Shown: positions 22,999 through 34,454 of the stretch, one piece after another | Numbering within the stretch: position 1 is the stretch's first letter | Layout: the number at the start of each line of letters is the position of its first letter | Assembly (NCBI GenBank): GCA_022414725.1 | Contig: CM039464.1 | Span: 33,315,218-33,379,217 of the forward strand | Reading direction: 5' to 3' | From: Microglena sp. YARC | Lineage: Eukaryota > Chlorophyta > Chlorophyceae > Chlamydomonadales > Chlamydomonadaceae | DNA: 64,000 bases | Made by a program: the position numbers and the translations under genes | The notes under the pieces: model-generated | What the model was told of the DNA's origin: nothing | Seen by the model: the letters and a program-made list of their open reading frames with translations, nothing else | Databases searched by the model: none

Positions 22999-24690
22999 CA
23001 GAATCATGGTCGTGGTCGTGGTCGCGGTGGTCGTGGTGGTGTCATCGCGTAACCGACTTAACCAACTTCCCGCCCAACCAATTCCCGCCCAGCCAATTCC
23101 CGCTCAGCCAATTCACGCTTTTAATCCCTCCTGCTTCAACTTCTGTCTGATTGGCCTCCTTCGAATTCTGCCTTATGCAACCTTCGCCTCCTGCGTATTC
23201 TACCTGTTGCGCATCCCGCCCGATTTCTCCTTTTCCCGCCTGTGTTCATCCACCTGATTTCCGTAGCGCTACAGTTCGTCTTCCTACAAGCTTTTCCCCC
23301 TGATTGGCCTCCTGCGAATGTTGCCTTATGCAACCTTCGCCTCCTGCTTATTCTACCTGTTGCGCATCCCGCCCGATTTCTCCTTTCCCCGCCTGAGTTC
23401 ATCCACCTGATTTCGGTAGCGCTACAGTTCGTCTTCCTACAAGCTTTTCCCTCTGCAAGACCTTTCCCTTGCGTCAAGAGACCTGTCGCTGCGCACAACG
23501 GGAGGTGACGTGGTGAGTCAGCCGAACTGTCAGAAATGTCCGAATCGCATCCATCCCATGTCACAAACTTGACTGCAAATTCTTCCCACTGCATTGAGAA
23601 ACATGTCGCTCCGCATTGTGCCATAGCATGAACGCATCAAAGTTGACCGAATGAAAAATCTCGCTGAGCATTCTCGCCCTAACTTGACCGAACATCTAAA
23701 ATCAGCAACTTGACTGCAACTTCTTCCCACTGCATCGAGAGACATGTCGTCGCTTTGCATTGTGCTATAGCGAGCACGCGGCAAAGTTGAATGGATGAAC
23801 TTAGCGATGTTTCCAAGTCTCAGATCGAGTTGACTTCGGGAGCAGTTGCGGTGAACAGGATTGTTCTTCGGCCGAACTGAATACATGCTAGCTAACAAGA
23901 AGCTTTAGTTATATACAGTTGCGATTGCGCAGGTTCAGCTTTTTCAGTGGGGTCGACTATCGATCACAGCTGAGGTGGCAGGGAAGCAGGTCCGATGCTT
24001 TTAGCGGAGTCGGATGATGCGCAAACAGTTGTCGATGCTCATCGTCCCGTTTGCCTTCAGCTATGGCAAAGCCTACAGCTGAAGTGGAGGGAGGCAGATA
24101 TGGAGTATGTGTGTGCTGGTGGGTGCGTGTAGGAGGGAGGGGAGGGATGAGAGTGGGGAGAGGGTGGGGGCTGATGGGATGGCTGGGTGGGGGAAGGGAT
24201 GGAGTCAGGAAATATGTCAGGAAGAGTAAGGGAGTATGTTTGTGGGCGGGGGTACATGGTTGGGTGGGGGTGGGGTGGGGGTGGAGATAACTGGAGGGGG
24301 GGGGGGGGGGGGGGGGAGTAAGGTGGTGTTTGTGTGCTGTGGGTGCACAAGGGAGGACCATCGCAAGGGATATGCGTCCGTCAATGTTTGAAGTTGCATG
24401 CACTACAGAGAAAACCGTTTTGCAACCCAGCCAAAACAGGTGTGGCCAACGGGAGGGAAGGGGGGAAGGGGCGGATAATGGTATGGTGGCTGGTGGTGGT
24501 GTGTGAATGGGGGGGGGCTTCAAGTGTCAACCATTATGTAACCAGCCCAAATAGGTGTGGCCAAAGGCCAAACGGGCACAGTACTATGATTGGGGGGGGG
24601 TGGGGGGTGGGGGGGGGTCTTCGTGAGAGTAGGTGTGGCCACCGGCCACACGGGCTACCGTACTAGTATATATATATATATATATATTAC
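22943..24690 (-). mobile_element. (TA)n-flanked mobile element, copy B (most complete)
   Basis: Bounded by (ta)n on both sides (22943-22997 and 24664-24690). Read on the minus strand it starts tactagtacggtagcccgtg, passes through gtggccggtggccacacc-type sequence, a G/C tract, the gactccgctaaaagcatcgg block and the conserved ORF, then gcgggaattggct repeats, and ends with ccacgaccacgaccatgatt. It resembles non-autonomous elements that insert into TA microsatellites. Confidence 0.7.
23530..23898 (-). CDS. Conserved hypothetical ORF inside dispersed element (copy B)
   Basis: About 122 codons, nearly identical in protein to the ORF at 180-548; the SVRPKNNPVHRNCSRSQLDL start and the GWMRFGHF end are shared. 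No domain is recognised. Confidence 0.3.
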   Translation of the reverse strand: MLASMYSVRPKNNPVHRNCSRSQLDLRLGNIAKFIHSTLPRARYSTMQSDDMSLDAVGRSCSQVADFRCSVKLGRECSARFFIRSTLMRSCYGTMRSDMFLNAVGRICSQVCDMGWMRFGHF

Positions 24691-25059
24691 ATGCAAATAT
24701 CCACTATATCAACTCATCAACATATCCACTACAAAGACACATCAACAATATCGACATGTAAGCACATTAATTAATCAACATTTGAACTACATCGAACACA
24801 TCAACGTATCATTTACATCAACACGTCTGCATCCTACCATTGCACATCAATGCATCCTACCCTTGCACATCAGCACATGAAGGCATTAACATTTTAACAA
24901 CATCGAAGACATCAACGTATCATTTACATCAACACGTCTGCATCCTACCCGGAGGATGCACATATTAACACAACAAACATCAACTCCATAAACTCAGCAA
25001 TATTTCAACTACATCAAACACACCACCGTGTCATTTACATCAACACACGAGCACCCTAC

Positions 25060-25144
25060 CCTGAGGAAGCACATATCATGGTGGCAAAGCCTGCCCACTT
25101 GCCAAGGTCCCCTTGTAGTCTCTGCATTTCTCCTCGCGATATCC
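25060..25144 (-). CDS. POLQ: Pol theta gene exon
   Basis: Acceptor taccgcag|gg, donor ctcagg|gtaggg; 85 nt, phase 1 in, phase 2 out. It reads GISRGEMQRLQGDLGKWAGF and then ATMICASSG, matching the RGxLQxLQxxAxxFAxMV segment of Pol theta helicases. Degenerate copies of its 3' edge follow in the intron (about 24830-24960). Confidence 0.8.
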
Positions 25145-25204
25145 CTGCGGTAGCAAGTGGTGTGGTGTGGTGTGGTGTGTGGATGCCGAGTTTTTTTGTT
25201 AAAG

Positions 25205-25605
25205 TTGTTTTGCTAAAGCCTACCTACCTACCTACCTATCAAAGTTGTTTTGCTAAAGCCTACCTACCTACCTACATGCCTACCTTCCTTCATATCAGGG
25301 TTGTTTCGCTAAATCCTACCTACCTACCTACCTACCTACCCACCTCGCTAAAGCTTATCTACCTACCTACCCACCTAAAGCTTATCTACCTACCTAGCTA
25401 CCCACCTCGCTAAAGCTTATCTACCTACCTGCCCACCTCGCTAAAGCTTATCTACCTACCTAGCCACCCACCTCGCTAAAGCTTATCTACCTACCTACCC
25501 ACCTCGCTAAAGCTTATCTACCTACCTACCCACCTTGCTAAAGCTTATCTACCTACCTACCCACCTCACTATAGCTTATCTACCTACCTACCCACCCAGG
25601 CCATG
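25205..25605. repeat. CTAC-rich 31-bp tandem array
   Basis: About eight units of cgctaaagcttatctaccta with (ctac)n spacers. Confidence 0.85.
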
Positions 25606-25734
25606 CACGCCCACTTCACACATGCCTTCCAAGCCATGCACGTCCAGTGCACACATGAGCTGCGACCAAACACTCACAAGGATCCATAGGAGGTCCTCAC
25701 ACATTGACAAGAGCCTCAACCTGGCCCACCTACC

Positions 25735-25935
25735 TTGTCTCAATAGAGCCTCTAGCTTGTGCACATTTCCTTCAAGTGGTGCACATCCCCTTCACTCACG
25801 TGCTGGGAAAAAACATACAGGTGTCCTAGCTAACATTCATAAGGGCCCTAAGTAGCATGACCTACCTTGTCTTGATAAAGCCTCTGGCTTGCCCCACATT
25901 TCCTCCAGGTCATGCACGCCCCCTTCACAAATGAG
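25735..25935. repeat. Copies of the 3' edge of the 26044 exon
   Basis: Two degenerate copies of ccttgtctcgatagagcctc-type sequence (25735 and 25863). On the sense strand each copy carries an acaag|gtagg donor. They lie just downstream of the real exon end. Confidence 0.75.
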
Positions 25936-26043
25936 CTGCGACCCCAATCACTTCAAGGTGTCCACACATCTTTCATAAGGGCCCTTATATATTTTGAAAC
26001 CTACCTACCTACCTCCCTGCCTAAGTTTTTTGAGAAACCCTAC

Positions 26044-26233
26044 CTTGTCTCGATAGAGCCTCCGGCTTGCCCCACATTTCCTCCAAGTGGTGCACATCCC
26101 CTTCACACATGAGCTGCGACAGTAACCATGCGGCAGCAAAGCGTGAGTGCTTGCGAGTCTCTGCAGCAACCGGCCTACCCCCACTCAACATGCGCTCCAC
26201 ATACATCATGCTCACACCTTCCACTTCGGCCAC
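26044..26233 (-). CDS. POLQ: Pol theta gene exon: helical/ratchet region
   Basis: Acceptor ttgtacag|gtggcc, donor gacaag|gtaggg; 190 nt, phase 0 in, phase 1 out. It reads VAEVEGVSMMYVERMLSGG, then RFAAAWLLSQLMCEGDVHHL and KPEALSRQG. This matches the plant TEBICHI segment with VGV-LMRMxHG, RRFYVAxxLxxLVQExPV and ARGxxQ. A partial copy of its 5' edge lies at 26435-26515. Confidence 0.85.
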
Positions 26234-26329
26234 CTGTACAAATGAACAACACAAAGTCATGAGAAAACATATGAAATAACATGACAAAACATATGAAATA
26301 ACATACGACAAAACATATGACAAACACAC

Positions 26330-26515
26330 ATATGCTGTAACAGTAACCATGCGGCGACAAAGCGTGAGTGGGGTGGGGTGGGATAAGGTGGGGTGGGGTG
26401 GGGTGGGGTGGGGCGGCAAAGTGTGAGTGCTTGGGATTCTCTGCAGCGACCGACCTTACCCCCACTCAACATGCACTCGACATACATCATGCTCACACCT
26501 TCCATTTCAGCTACC
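26330..26515. repeat. Copy of the 5' edge of the 26233 exon plus GGGGT tract
   Basis: On the minus strand 26435-26515 reads VAEMEGVSMMYVECMLSGG after a ctgtag acceptor, then breaks up. An extra copy of the gtaaccatgcgg-gacaaagcg segment is at 26340. It is interpreted as a decayed duplicated exon edge. Confidence 0.75.
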
Positions 26516-26529
26516 TGTAAAAATGAATG

Positions 26530-27275
26530 AAATGTGTGTGGTGGTGTGTGGTGTGGTGTGTGGTGTGATGGGTGGTGGTGGGTGTGCGATGGTGGTGTGT
26601 AGTGTGTGGTGTGTGGTGTGGTGTGAAGGGTGTGGTGTGTACAAGATGTGTAGTGTGTGGTGTGTGGTGTGGTGTGTAGGGTATGGTGTGTAAACGATGT
26701 GTAAAAGGTGTGTAGTGTGTGGTGTGTGGTGTAGGGTGTGGTGTTTAAAATATGTGTACAAGGTGTGTAGCGTGTGGTGTGTGGTGTGGTGTGTAGTGTG
26801 TGGTGTGGTGTGTGGGGTGTGGGGTGTAAAAGATGTGTTCAAGGTGTGTAGTGTGTGGTGTGTGGTGTGGTGTGTTGTGTGTGGTGTGTAAAATATGTGT
26901 AAAATGTGTGTAGTGTGTGGTGTGGTGTGTAGGGTGTGGTGTGTCAAAGATGTGTACAAGGTGTGTAGTGTGTGGTGTGTGGTGTGGTGTGTAGGGTGTG
27001 GTGTGTAAACGATGTGTAAAAGCTGTGTAGTGTGTAGTGTGGTGTGTAGGGTGTTGTGTGTAAAAGATGTATACAAGGTGTGTAGCGTGTGGTGTGCGGT
27101 GTGGTGTGTAGTGTGTGGTGTGGTTTGTAGGGTGTGGTGTGTAAAAGATGTGTACAAGGTGTGTAGCGTGTGGTGTGTAGGGTGTGGTGTGTAAAAGATG
27201 TGTACAAGGTGTGTAGCGTGTGGTGTGGTGTGTAGGGTGTGGTGTGTAAAATATGTGTACAAGGTGTGTAGCAAT
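26530..27275. repeat. GTGTGGTGTGTAAAAG minisatellite tract
   Basis: Degenerate units of about 60-110 bp built from gtgtggtgtgtaaaagatgt and gtacaaggtgtgtag. Long Thr/His ORFs on the minus strand are artefacts. Confidence 0.85.
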
Positions 27276-27389
27276 ATGTGTGTATGTTTATGTGTGTATA
27301 TGTGTATGTGTGTATGTTTTGTGTGTATTTGTGTATGCGCATGTGTATGCGCGTGTGCTGCTCAATAATTATCAGCTAATGTAGTCAGG

Positions 27390-27665
27390 AGCTTACCTTT
27401 CTGGCATGTGCAGGCATCCCCTTGAACACTTGTCACCAGAGCTGCCATACGTATGTGTGTATGTGTATATGTCATATGTGTGTGTATACTGTTGATTAAT
27501 TATATTTAGTCAGGCACTTCCCTTTCTGGCATGTGTATGAGTGCATATGTATATGTGTATGCGCATGTGTGTATGTGTATGCTCCTGATTAATTATATTT
27601 AGTCGGGCTTTCTGGCATTTGAAGGCATCCCCTTGAACACTTTGCACCAGAGCTGCCATGTGTAT
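27390..27665. repeat. Copies of the small 27708-27752 exon with its donor
   Basis: Three copies (27397-27450, 27510-27535 partial, 27605-27660) of ctggcatgtgcaggcatccc and flanks. Two still read as the same peptide in the same orientation. Confidence 0.8.
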
Positions 27666-27707
27666 GTGTGTATGATGCTGATTAATTATATTTAGTCGGG
27701 AGCTTAC

Positions 27708-27752
27708 CTTTCTGGCATGTGCAGGCATCCCCTTGAACACTTTGCACCAGAG
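27708..27752 (-). CDS. POLQ: Pol theta gene mini-exon
   Basis: 45 nt, acceptor catggcag|ctctgg, donor agaaag|gtaagc, phase 0 at both ends. It reads LWCKVFKGMPAHARK and joins directly to VAEVEGVSM of the next exon, matching the W-x-x-Y-x-x-F-x-x-L-P region before VGV in Pol theta. The exon 5' to it in the gene is not resolved. Any of its three downstream copies could be spliced instead. Confidence 0.7.
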
Positions 27753-28184
27753 CTGCCATGAAAAAATGTCGAAAGGGCACTCGAGCATACACACATAAGC
27801 TCCATGGAGGCAGGGGGCTGAGAGGACAAATGACTGTGACTGAGCTTTCTTCAGTCTGCGGGTGGTGTGTGGTGTGTGCTGTTGTGTGGTGGTGTGTGGT
27901 GGTGTGAGGTGTGTGCTGTGTGCTGTGTGGTGGTGGTGTGTGGTGTGGTGGAGTGGTATGGTATGGTATGGTGTGTGGAAGTAGGGGGCTGAGCAGAGTT
28001 TTTTTTTTAAGTCGAATTAATCGGGCACGCCCGATTAATAATGTTTATTTCCGTTTTGGTCCATCGGGCCCCCAGGTGTGGGTAATGTTTTCGGATTTCA
28101 GATCTCTGGGTAAAGCATCGGGCGTGCCATATACTTAATGTTTACGTCTGTCAGATGCCTGGCTGGAGCATCGCGCGTGCCATA

Positions 28185-28450
28185 TACTTAATGTTTCAGG
28201 CTTTCGGTTGCTTGAGGGGAGCATCGCGCTGCCAGATACTTAATGTTCTTGGATTGTGGACACCTGGCAGGAGCATTGCACAGGTCACCACCAGGTCGTG
28301 GTGACGTGGTGACGTGGGTTGGATTGTGGACACCTGGCAGGCTTGGATTGTGGACACCTGGCAGACTGGTGGTTGGATTGTGGACACCTGGCAGACTTGG
28401 ATTGTAGACACCTGGCAGGAGCATCGCGCAGGTCACCACCAGGTCGTGGT
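28185..28450. repeat. 22-bp repeat and donor-like array; possible missing exon
   Basis: Repeated ttggattgtggacacctggc on the plus strand; on the sense strand each unit gives cctgccag|gtgtcc, a donor. Upstream of two of the copies the sense strand reads HDLVVTCAMLLP, like the DLHLxYLVTP segment expected between the exons at 29986 and 27752. Phases do not close cleanly, so no exon is called. Confidence 0.5.
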
Positions 28451-28639
28451 GACGTGGTCACGTGGTGACGTGGGTGACATAGACGATGGACGGTCGATAT
28501 TCAAAAAAGCCTGCCTGGACCCCCCCTGCCCCCCTGGAGCTGCCCCCCCCCCTGCCCCTGCCTGGACCTGTCTGGAGCCACATAGAGCTGCTTGGAGCTG
28601 CCAGGAGCTGCCTGGAGCTGCCCGGATTATTACTAATAA

Positions 28640-29260
28640 TATATTATTCTAGAATGACCAAAGCTAGTTGCTTGTATTTTCCACAGGGGTTACTAGGATT
28701 TGTGACATAATTCATGACAACCAAGTTTTGTTGCTTATATTTGCCAGGAAGGCTACGAGTACTTATGGCATGTTGGTTGTCCCTCTGGTAACCAAGATTT
28801 GCAACCAGGATTGTGTTGTAGAGAACCACATGTTTTGCTGATATTTGCCACAAAGGCTAGGCTATGATAATATGTTGACATGGATTGACCCACAGGTAAC
28901 CATGATTTGCGACCAGAATTGTTTTCGACCAGGATCCCTAGGGCAACCATTTGTTGGTAGGTTTATATATTGAGTAATCAGGAGAAATTGATACCCAGTC
29001 TCGTTTTAATGTATAGATTTATGTATAATTGAGATCGAAGCAACACAGTAATCTTTTACACAGAAAATTTGACAGCCTGATTCTTATGGAACCACTTGTA
29101 AGCAATATCGGGCATGCCAGATACTGAATGTTTGTGCTTTTCTAAATCTACACCCGAGCATCGGGCTGCCATATACTTAATGTTTCCGTCCCACCAAACT
29201 CTACACCTGGGTATATGGCTGCCATATACTTAATGTTTATGCCCAATTCCTTAAAAAAAA
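28640..29260. other. Intronic sequence without recognised gene
   Basis: Contains diverged duplications of a gtaaccaagatttgc-type motif (28675-28940) and of gccatatacttaatgttt-type sequence (also at 28120-28240). No exon with splice signals was recognised here. Confidence 0.5.
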
Positions 29261-29549
29261 TCACTGACGCTGAGAGGACAAATGGCTGGGACTGAGCTTT
29301 CTTCAGTCTGCGAGTGGTGTGTGGTGTGTGCTGTTGTGTGGTGGTGTGTGATGGTGTGAGGTGTGTGCTGTGTGCTGAGTGGTATGGTATGGTGTGTGGA
29401 GGCAGGGCGCTGAGAGGACAAATGGCTGGGACTGAGCTTTCTTCAGTCTGCGAGTGGTGTGTGGTAAGTGATATCGCTAAATAAATGTGCGCGGTCTATC
29501 ACCATACACATGATAACGTATTTGGACTGCATAGCATTTGGCCTATCCC

Positions 29550-29880
29550 TGGGCTGTAACATACATACATACATACATACATACATACATACATACATAC
29601 ATACATACATACATACATACACACATACATACAGCATGAACTCTGGCCCCCCATCCTTTACGATGTCTTGGGGTTCAGTGCTTGTTTTTGGCGCATCACC
29701 ACCCATCACCACCACCACCATCTATACAACCATCACCACCACCATCATAACCACTACCCATCACCTCCATCTCTACCACCACCACCTACATCATCACAAC
29801 CACCCATCACCAACATCACCACCACCCATCACCACCACCACACACCATCACCACCACCACACACCATCACCACACACCCA
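29550..29880. repeat. (CATA)n and CACCAT tracts
   Basis: (cata)n at 29559-29632, then a fragment of the 130-bp dispersed repeat (29645-29690), then accaccatcacc low complexity. Confidence 0.8.
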
Positions 29881-29985
29881 CCAGCCCACAACTGAAGTAG
29901 AGTTCCAGTCCCATCTCCACAACCACCACCACACACCATCACAACCCATCAGCACTACCACAACCACACACCCACCAGCCCACAC

Positions 29986-30163
29986 CTGAAGTAGAGTTCC
30001 AGTCCCATCTCCATGGGTAATGACGAATCATACACTGCTCCACCGATGTCTGTCACCCCCCAATGAGCTTGGACAGGGGTGGCAGACTCTATTGCAGTCT
30101 CGGCCTGCCCCCCCTTGCTCTTGTCCGCAGCCCCCTTCAGGACCCCTCCTGGCCGCACCTCAT
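29986..30163 (-). CDS. POLQ: Pol theta gene exon
   Basis: Acceptor gtaacag|atgagg, donor acttcag|gtgtgg; 178 nt, phase 1 in, phase 2 out. After a Lys/Gly/Ala-rich start it reads WGVTDIGGAVYDSSLPMEMG and LELYFR, matching the TPLGxAxxxSSLxxExxLxxYxxL segment (winged-helix end) of Pol theta. Its 5' edge is copied at 30240-30330 and 30395-30480, and its 3' edge at 29885-29925. Confidence 0.82.
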
Positions 30164-30229
30164 CTGTTACAGTGTGGTGTGGTGGTGTGTGGTGGTGGCT
30201 TGATGGTTTGGTGGTGATGGTGGTGGTTG

Positions 30230-30480
30230 CAGAACAACGCCCCAGCTGTGCCTCATCCTGCCCCCCTTGCTCTTGTCCGCAGCCCCCTTCAGGACCCCTC
30301 CTGGCTGCACCTCATCTGTTACAGTGTGGTGTGGTGGTGTGTGGTGGTGGCTTGATTGTTTGGTGGTGATGGTGGCGGTTGCAGAACAACGCCCCAGCTG
30401 TGACTCATCCTGCCCCCCCTTGCTCTTGTCCGCAGCCCCCTTCAGGACCCCTTCTAGCTGTACCTCATCTGTTACAGTGT
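30230..30480. repeat. Exon-edge tandem array (5' edge of the 30163 exon)
   Basis: Two extra copies of ccttgctcttgtccgcagcc with an acceptor on the sense strand, spaced by about 154 bp and joined by ggtggtgatggtgg sequence. Confidence 0.85.
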
Positions 30481-30762
30481 GGTGTGGTGTGGTGTGTGGT
30501 GATGTGTGGTGTGGTGTGTGTGTGTGGTGTGGTGTGGGTGTGTGGTGATGTGTGTGTGGTGTGGTGTGGTGTGGGGTGTGGTGTGTGTGTGTGTGTGTGT
30601 GTGGTGTTGTGGTGTGTTGTGTTGTGTTGTGTTGTGTGTGTGTGTGTGTGTGTGTGTGTTGTGTGTGTTGTGTGTGTGGTGTGGTGGTGTGGTGTGTGTG
30701 TTGTGTGTGTTGTGTGTTGTGTGTGTGGTGGTGGTGTGTGTGTGTGTGTGTGGGGCAGATAC
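30480..30762. repeat. GTGT microsatellite tract
   Basis: gtgtggtgtg and (gt)n; no coding potential. Confidence 0.85.
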
Positions 30763-31059
30763 TTATTGTACGAGGTCCGAAGTGGTGCCAATGGGTGATA
30801 TCAGAATCTTATATGGAGACCCGAGTGGAGACCTGTCTAAAAAGTTAGCAAAAACAACAAATGAGGGCTGACCCCCCCCCCCCCCCCCCCCCCCTAAATG
30901 AGGTTCCCAGAAAAAATCAAAACAATGCTCAACAAATCGCAAATATTCATGTCATATACTTCCTATACTTGAAATTCATTGATCGGCTTGAATCAACTTT
31001 TGGCACAGGATGCCACCTCCTGAATTAATACAATAATTAATACATTTACTAAAGAAGGA

Positions 31060-32400
31060 AAGCTCGCCTGATACATACATGAATAAATACATGCATAACT
31101 AAATTAACTAAACAGGAAAGATCCCCTGATAAATAGAGTTATAAATACATTGACTAAAAAGGAAAGCTCCCCTGATAAATAGAGTAATAAATACATTTAC
31201 TAAAAAGGAAAGCTCACCTGAGACAAACACAATTAAGTAAATGATACAAATAAAAATAAAAATAAAAAATGATAAAAATAATAAAAATAAAATAAATACA
31301 TGCATAACTAAATTACAAACACAATTAAGTAAATTATACAAATAAGGAAAGCTTGCCTGATAAATACATGAATAAATAAACTTACTAAGAAAGGAAAGCT
31401 TGTCTGATAAATACATGAATAAATATACATACTATAAAAGGAAAGCTTGTCTGATAAATACATGAATACATAAATCACTTAATTAAGTAAATAAGGAAAG
31501 CTCACATGATAAATGCATTAATAAATGCATGAATAACTAAATTAACTACATTAACTAAAAAAGGAAAGCTCACATGATAAATACATGAATAACTCATTTG
31601 TCGGCATTAACTAAATAATGAACGCTCACTTGCAACAGATTTGCTCTTCAGTGAGATGAGCTGCTTCTGACGCAACCTAATAATCTAATAATCTAATCTA
31701 GTAACCCAACCTAATAAATACATGAATACCTAAATTAACTAAATTGACTAAATAAGGAAAACTCACCTGATACAAATATGAATAAATACATGAATACCCA
31801 CATTCGCTAATTTAATAAATAAGGTATGCTCACCTGCAACAGTTTTGCTCTTCAGTGAGATGAGCTGCTTCTGACGCAGTCCACCTAATAAATACATGAA
31901 TAAATGTATGAATACCTTAATTAACTAAATAAGGAGGTCTCACCAGATAAAAATATGAATAAATAAATGAATACCTAAAGTCGCGAAATTCGCTAAATTA
32001 GGAAAGCTCGCCTGCAACAGCTCTTCAGTGAGATGAGCTGCTTCTGGCTCAGCCCACCTAATAAATACATGAATAGATACATTTACCAAAAATAAAAGCT
32101 CACCTGGTAAATTCATGAATAACTGAATTAACTAAATTAACTAAGCTCACCTGATAAATGCATGAATACTCAGGTTCCTGTAAATACCTATATAAACTAA
32201 ATAAACCATATAAACTAAATAAATGATGCTCACCTGCAACAGCTTTGCTCTTTAGTGAGATGAGCTTCTTCTGACGCAGTCCACCTAATAAATACATGAA
32301 TAAATGTATGAATACCTTAATGAACTAAATAAGGAAGTCTCACCAGATAAGAATATGAATAAATACATGAATACCTAAAGTCGCTAATTTAATAAATTAG
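31060..32400. repeat. A-rich tandem array containing 3' edge copies of the 32411 exon
   Basis: Units of taaatacatgaataaatac and ggaaagctcacctgataaat. At about 31630, 31830, 32010 and 32235 a copy of the exon end (tgctcttcagtgagatgagc) with its gcaacag|gtgagc-type donor on the sense strand is embedded. Confidence 0.85.
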
Positions 32401-32410
32401 CAAAGCTCAC

Positions 32411-32526
32411 CTGCAACAGCTTTGCTCTTCAGTGAGATGAGCTGCTTCTGGCGCAGTCCACCAAGTGCCGTCTTCGTTGCTTGATGAATGGATTTGTAGT
32501 CTGCCTGTCGGCTCATGAGAGTGGAT
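32411..32526 (-). CDS. POLQ: Pol theta gene exon: winged-helix segment
   Basis: Acceptor ccctgtag|atccac, donor gttgcag|gtgagc; 116 nt, joined in phase to the exon at 33568 (AG|A). It reads STLMSRQADYKSIHQATKTA and LGGLRQKQLISLKSKAVA, matching the Pol theta segment IxxxIRCTLL...A..AL.WL....FI. Confidence 0.8.
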
Positions 32527-32529
32527 CTA

Positions 32530-33260
32530 CAGGGTGCACAGTTGAAGGCTGGTTAGTTGGGGTTCGATTCAACAATTTATTGGGGTTGGGGTCCGGGTCA
32601 CCAATTTGTTGGGGGCGAGGTTTGCTTCAACAAGCCGGTTGGGGTTCGATTCAGCAATTTGATGGGGTTGGTGCTCATGAGAGTCGTTCTACAGGGAGCA
32701 TAGTTAAAGGCTGGTTGGGGTTCAAATCAACACTTTGTTGGGGTTCGTTTCATTAATTTGTTGGGGGGGTTGGTTCAACAATTTGTTGGGGTTGGGGTTC
32801 ACGAGAGTCGATCTACAGGGAGCATAGTTGAAGGCTGGTTAGTTGGGGTTCGATTCACCAATTTGTTGGGGTTCGATTCATCAATTTGTGGGGTTCAATT
32901 CAACGATTTGTTGGGGTTGGGGTTCATGAGAATCAATCTACAAGGAGCATAGTTGAAGGCTGGTTGGGAGTCGATTAACCAATTTGTTGGGGTTCGATTC
33001 AACGATACGTCGGGGTTCGATTCAACAATTTGTTGGGGTTGGGGTTCATGAGAGTCGATCTGCAGGGAGCATAGTTGAAGGCTGGTAGTTAGGGTTCGAT
33101 TCACTAATTTGTTAGGGTTAGATTCACCAATTTGTTGGGGTTCGATTCATCAATTTGTGGGGGTTGATTCAACGATTTGTTGGGTTTGGGGTACACGAAA
33201 CTCGATCCTGAGGAGCATGGATGAAGGCTGATTAGTTGGGGTTCTATTAAAAGTGTGCTG
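32530..33260. repeat. Exon-edge tandem array (5' edge of the 32526 exon)
   Basis: About six copies of gagagtcgatctacagggag and catagttgaaggctggttag, separated by ggggttcgattcaacaattt units. On the sense strand each keeps the ccctgtag|atc acceptor. Confidence 0.85.
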
Positions 33261-33377
33261 GGGTTCGGTTCACTGATTTTGTGGTTTATGTATTATATAC
33301 ACCACCACCCATCACCACCACCACCACCACCACATCCCCACACCTGAAGTATAGTTCCACTGCACAACACACAGCGA

Positions 33378-33560
33378 CTAACCTGATGAGTGTGTCCTGA
33401 TATATGCAGACCCGGTTGTAATGGATTCTAGAAGCATCCGCTGCAAAGGTCCCTCTGCTTTGTTCCCCCCCTGGCTAGTCGTCTTTCTTTTATCATTCCT
33501 GGCGCCCACTTCCACGCACGAATCTGATTTATCCTCAATCCCCACTGCACAATAGACAGC
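33378..33560. repeat. Copy of the 3' half of the 33568 exon
   Basis: The minus strand reads VGARNDKRKTTSQGGNKAEG and LQRMLLESI again, with a following degenerated donor region. It is a recent duplicate of the adjacent exon end. Confidence 0.8.
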
Positions 33561-33567
33561 TACTGAC

Positions 33568-33854
33568 CTGATGAGTGTGTCGATGTTGCATCCTGATATG
33601 GCAGACCCGTTTGCAATGGATTCTAGAAGCATCCGTTGCAGTGGGCCCTCTGCTTTGTTCCCTTGGCTAGTCGTCTTCCTTTTATCATTCCTGGCACCAA
33701 CCTCCGCGCACAAATTGGATTTATCCTCACTCCCCGCAGCTGCACCCTCATTTTTAACCAACGAGGGGTCGTTCCCGGGTTGGGTCCCTTCACCTCGACC
33801 GCGAACCGGCTTTGCTGTTAACACGTGTGCTTGACTGACAGCATCGACCTCCTC
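33568..33854 (-). CDS. POLQ: Pol theta gene exon
   Basis: Acceptor aactcag|gaggag, donor catcag|gtcagt; 287 nt, phase 0 in, phase 2 out. It begins EEVDAVSQAHVLTAKPV, has a charged low-complexity middle, and ends GPLQRMLLESIANGSAISG and CNIDTLIR, matching the MxRxLLExIxxGxxxxxxDIxxYIR segment of Pol theta. The 5' edge is copied about five times in the intron upstream in gene orientation. Confidence 0.82.
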
Positions 33855-34450
33855 CTGAGTTGGGTGGGGTGAGATGAGATGGGGTGAGGTGAGATGGGGT
33901 GAGGTGAGATGGGGTGGGGTGAGGTGGGCAATATATTTTGACACTTCACCAGGACTGCAAACCGGCTTTGCTGTTAATACGTGTGCTTGACTGACAGCAT
34001 CGACCTCTTCCTGAGTTGGGTGGGCTGAGTTGAGATGGGGTGAGTTGAGATGGGGTGGGGTGAGGTGGGCAATATATTTTGACACATCACCAAGACCGCG
34101 AACCGGCTTTGCTGTTGGCAATCCATGTGCTCGACTCACAATGGCAGCATTTACCTTCTCCTTTGTGTGTGTGTATGTGAAATAAATAAAAGTGGGTGTA
34201 TACGAGTGTGTATATGTAAAATAAATATAAAATAAGACAAGAGAACGGTGAGGAAGGGGAAAAGGTGAAAAAGTGCTGCTGTTAACACGTGTGCTTGACT
34301 CACAGTGGCAGCATCGGCCTCCTCTCGAATGAAATACAAAATGATTAAATTAAGCAAGAGGACGGTGAAGAAGGGGAAAAGGTGAACAAGTGCTGCTGTT
34401 AACACATGTGCTTGACTCACAGTGGCAGCATCGACCTCTTCCTGAATGAA
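33855..34450. repeat. Exon-edge tandem copies (5' edge of the 33854 exon)
   Basis: The reading VSQAHVLTAxP/VSQAHVLTAA with an acceptor recurs at about 33965-34010, 34105-34145, 34275-34325 and 34395-34440, and once more at 35270-35310, mixed with gatggggtgag units. The order suggests successive duplications. Confidence 0.85.
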
Positions 34451-34454
34451 ATAC

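Noticed and set aside
28420..28480. Exon with HDLVVTCAMLLP for the Pol theta gap
   Set aside because: The resemblance to DLHLxYLVTP is suggestive, but a TGA lies just upstream and the phase does not meet the neighbours.
30465..30871. Cys/Val-rich ORFs that resemble small secreted proteins
   Set aside because: They are translations of (gt)n/gtgtgg repeats.
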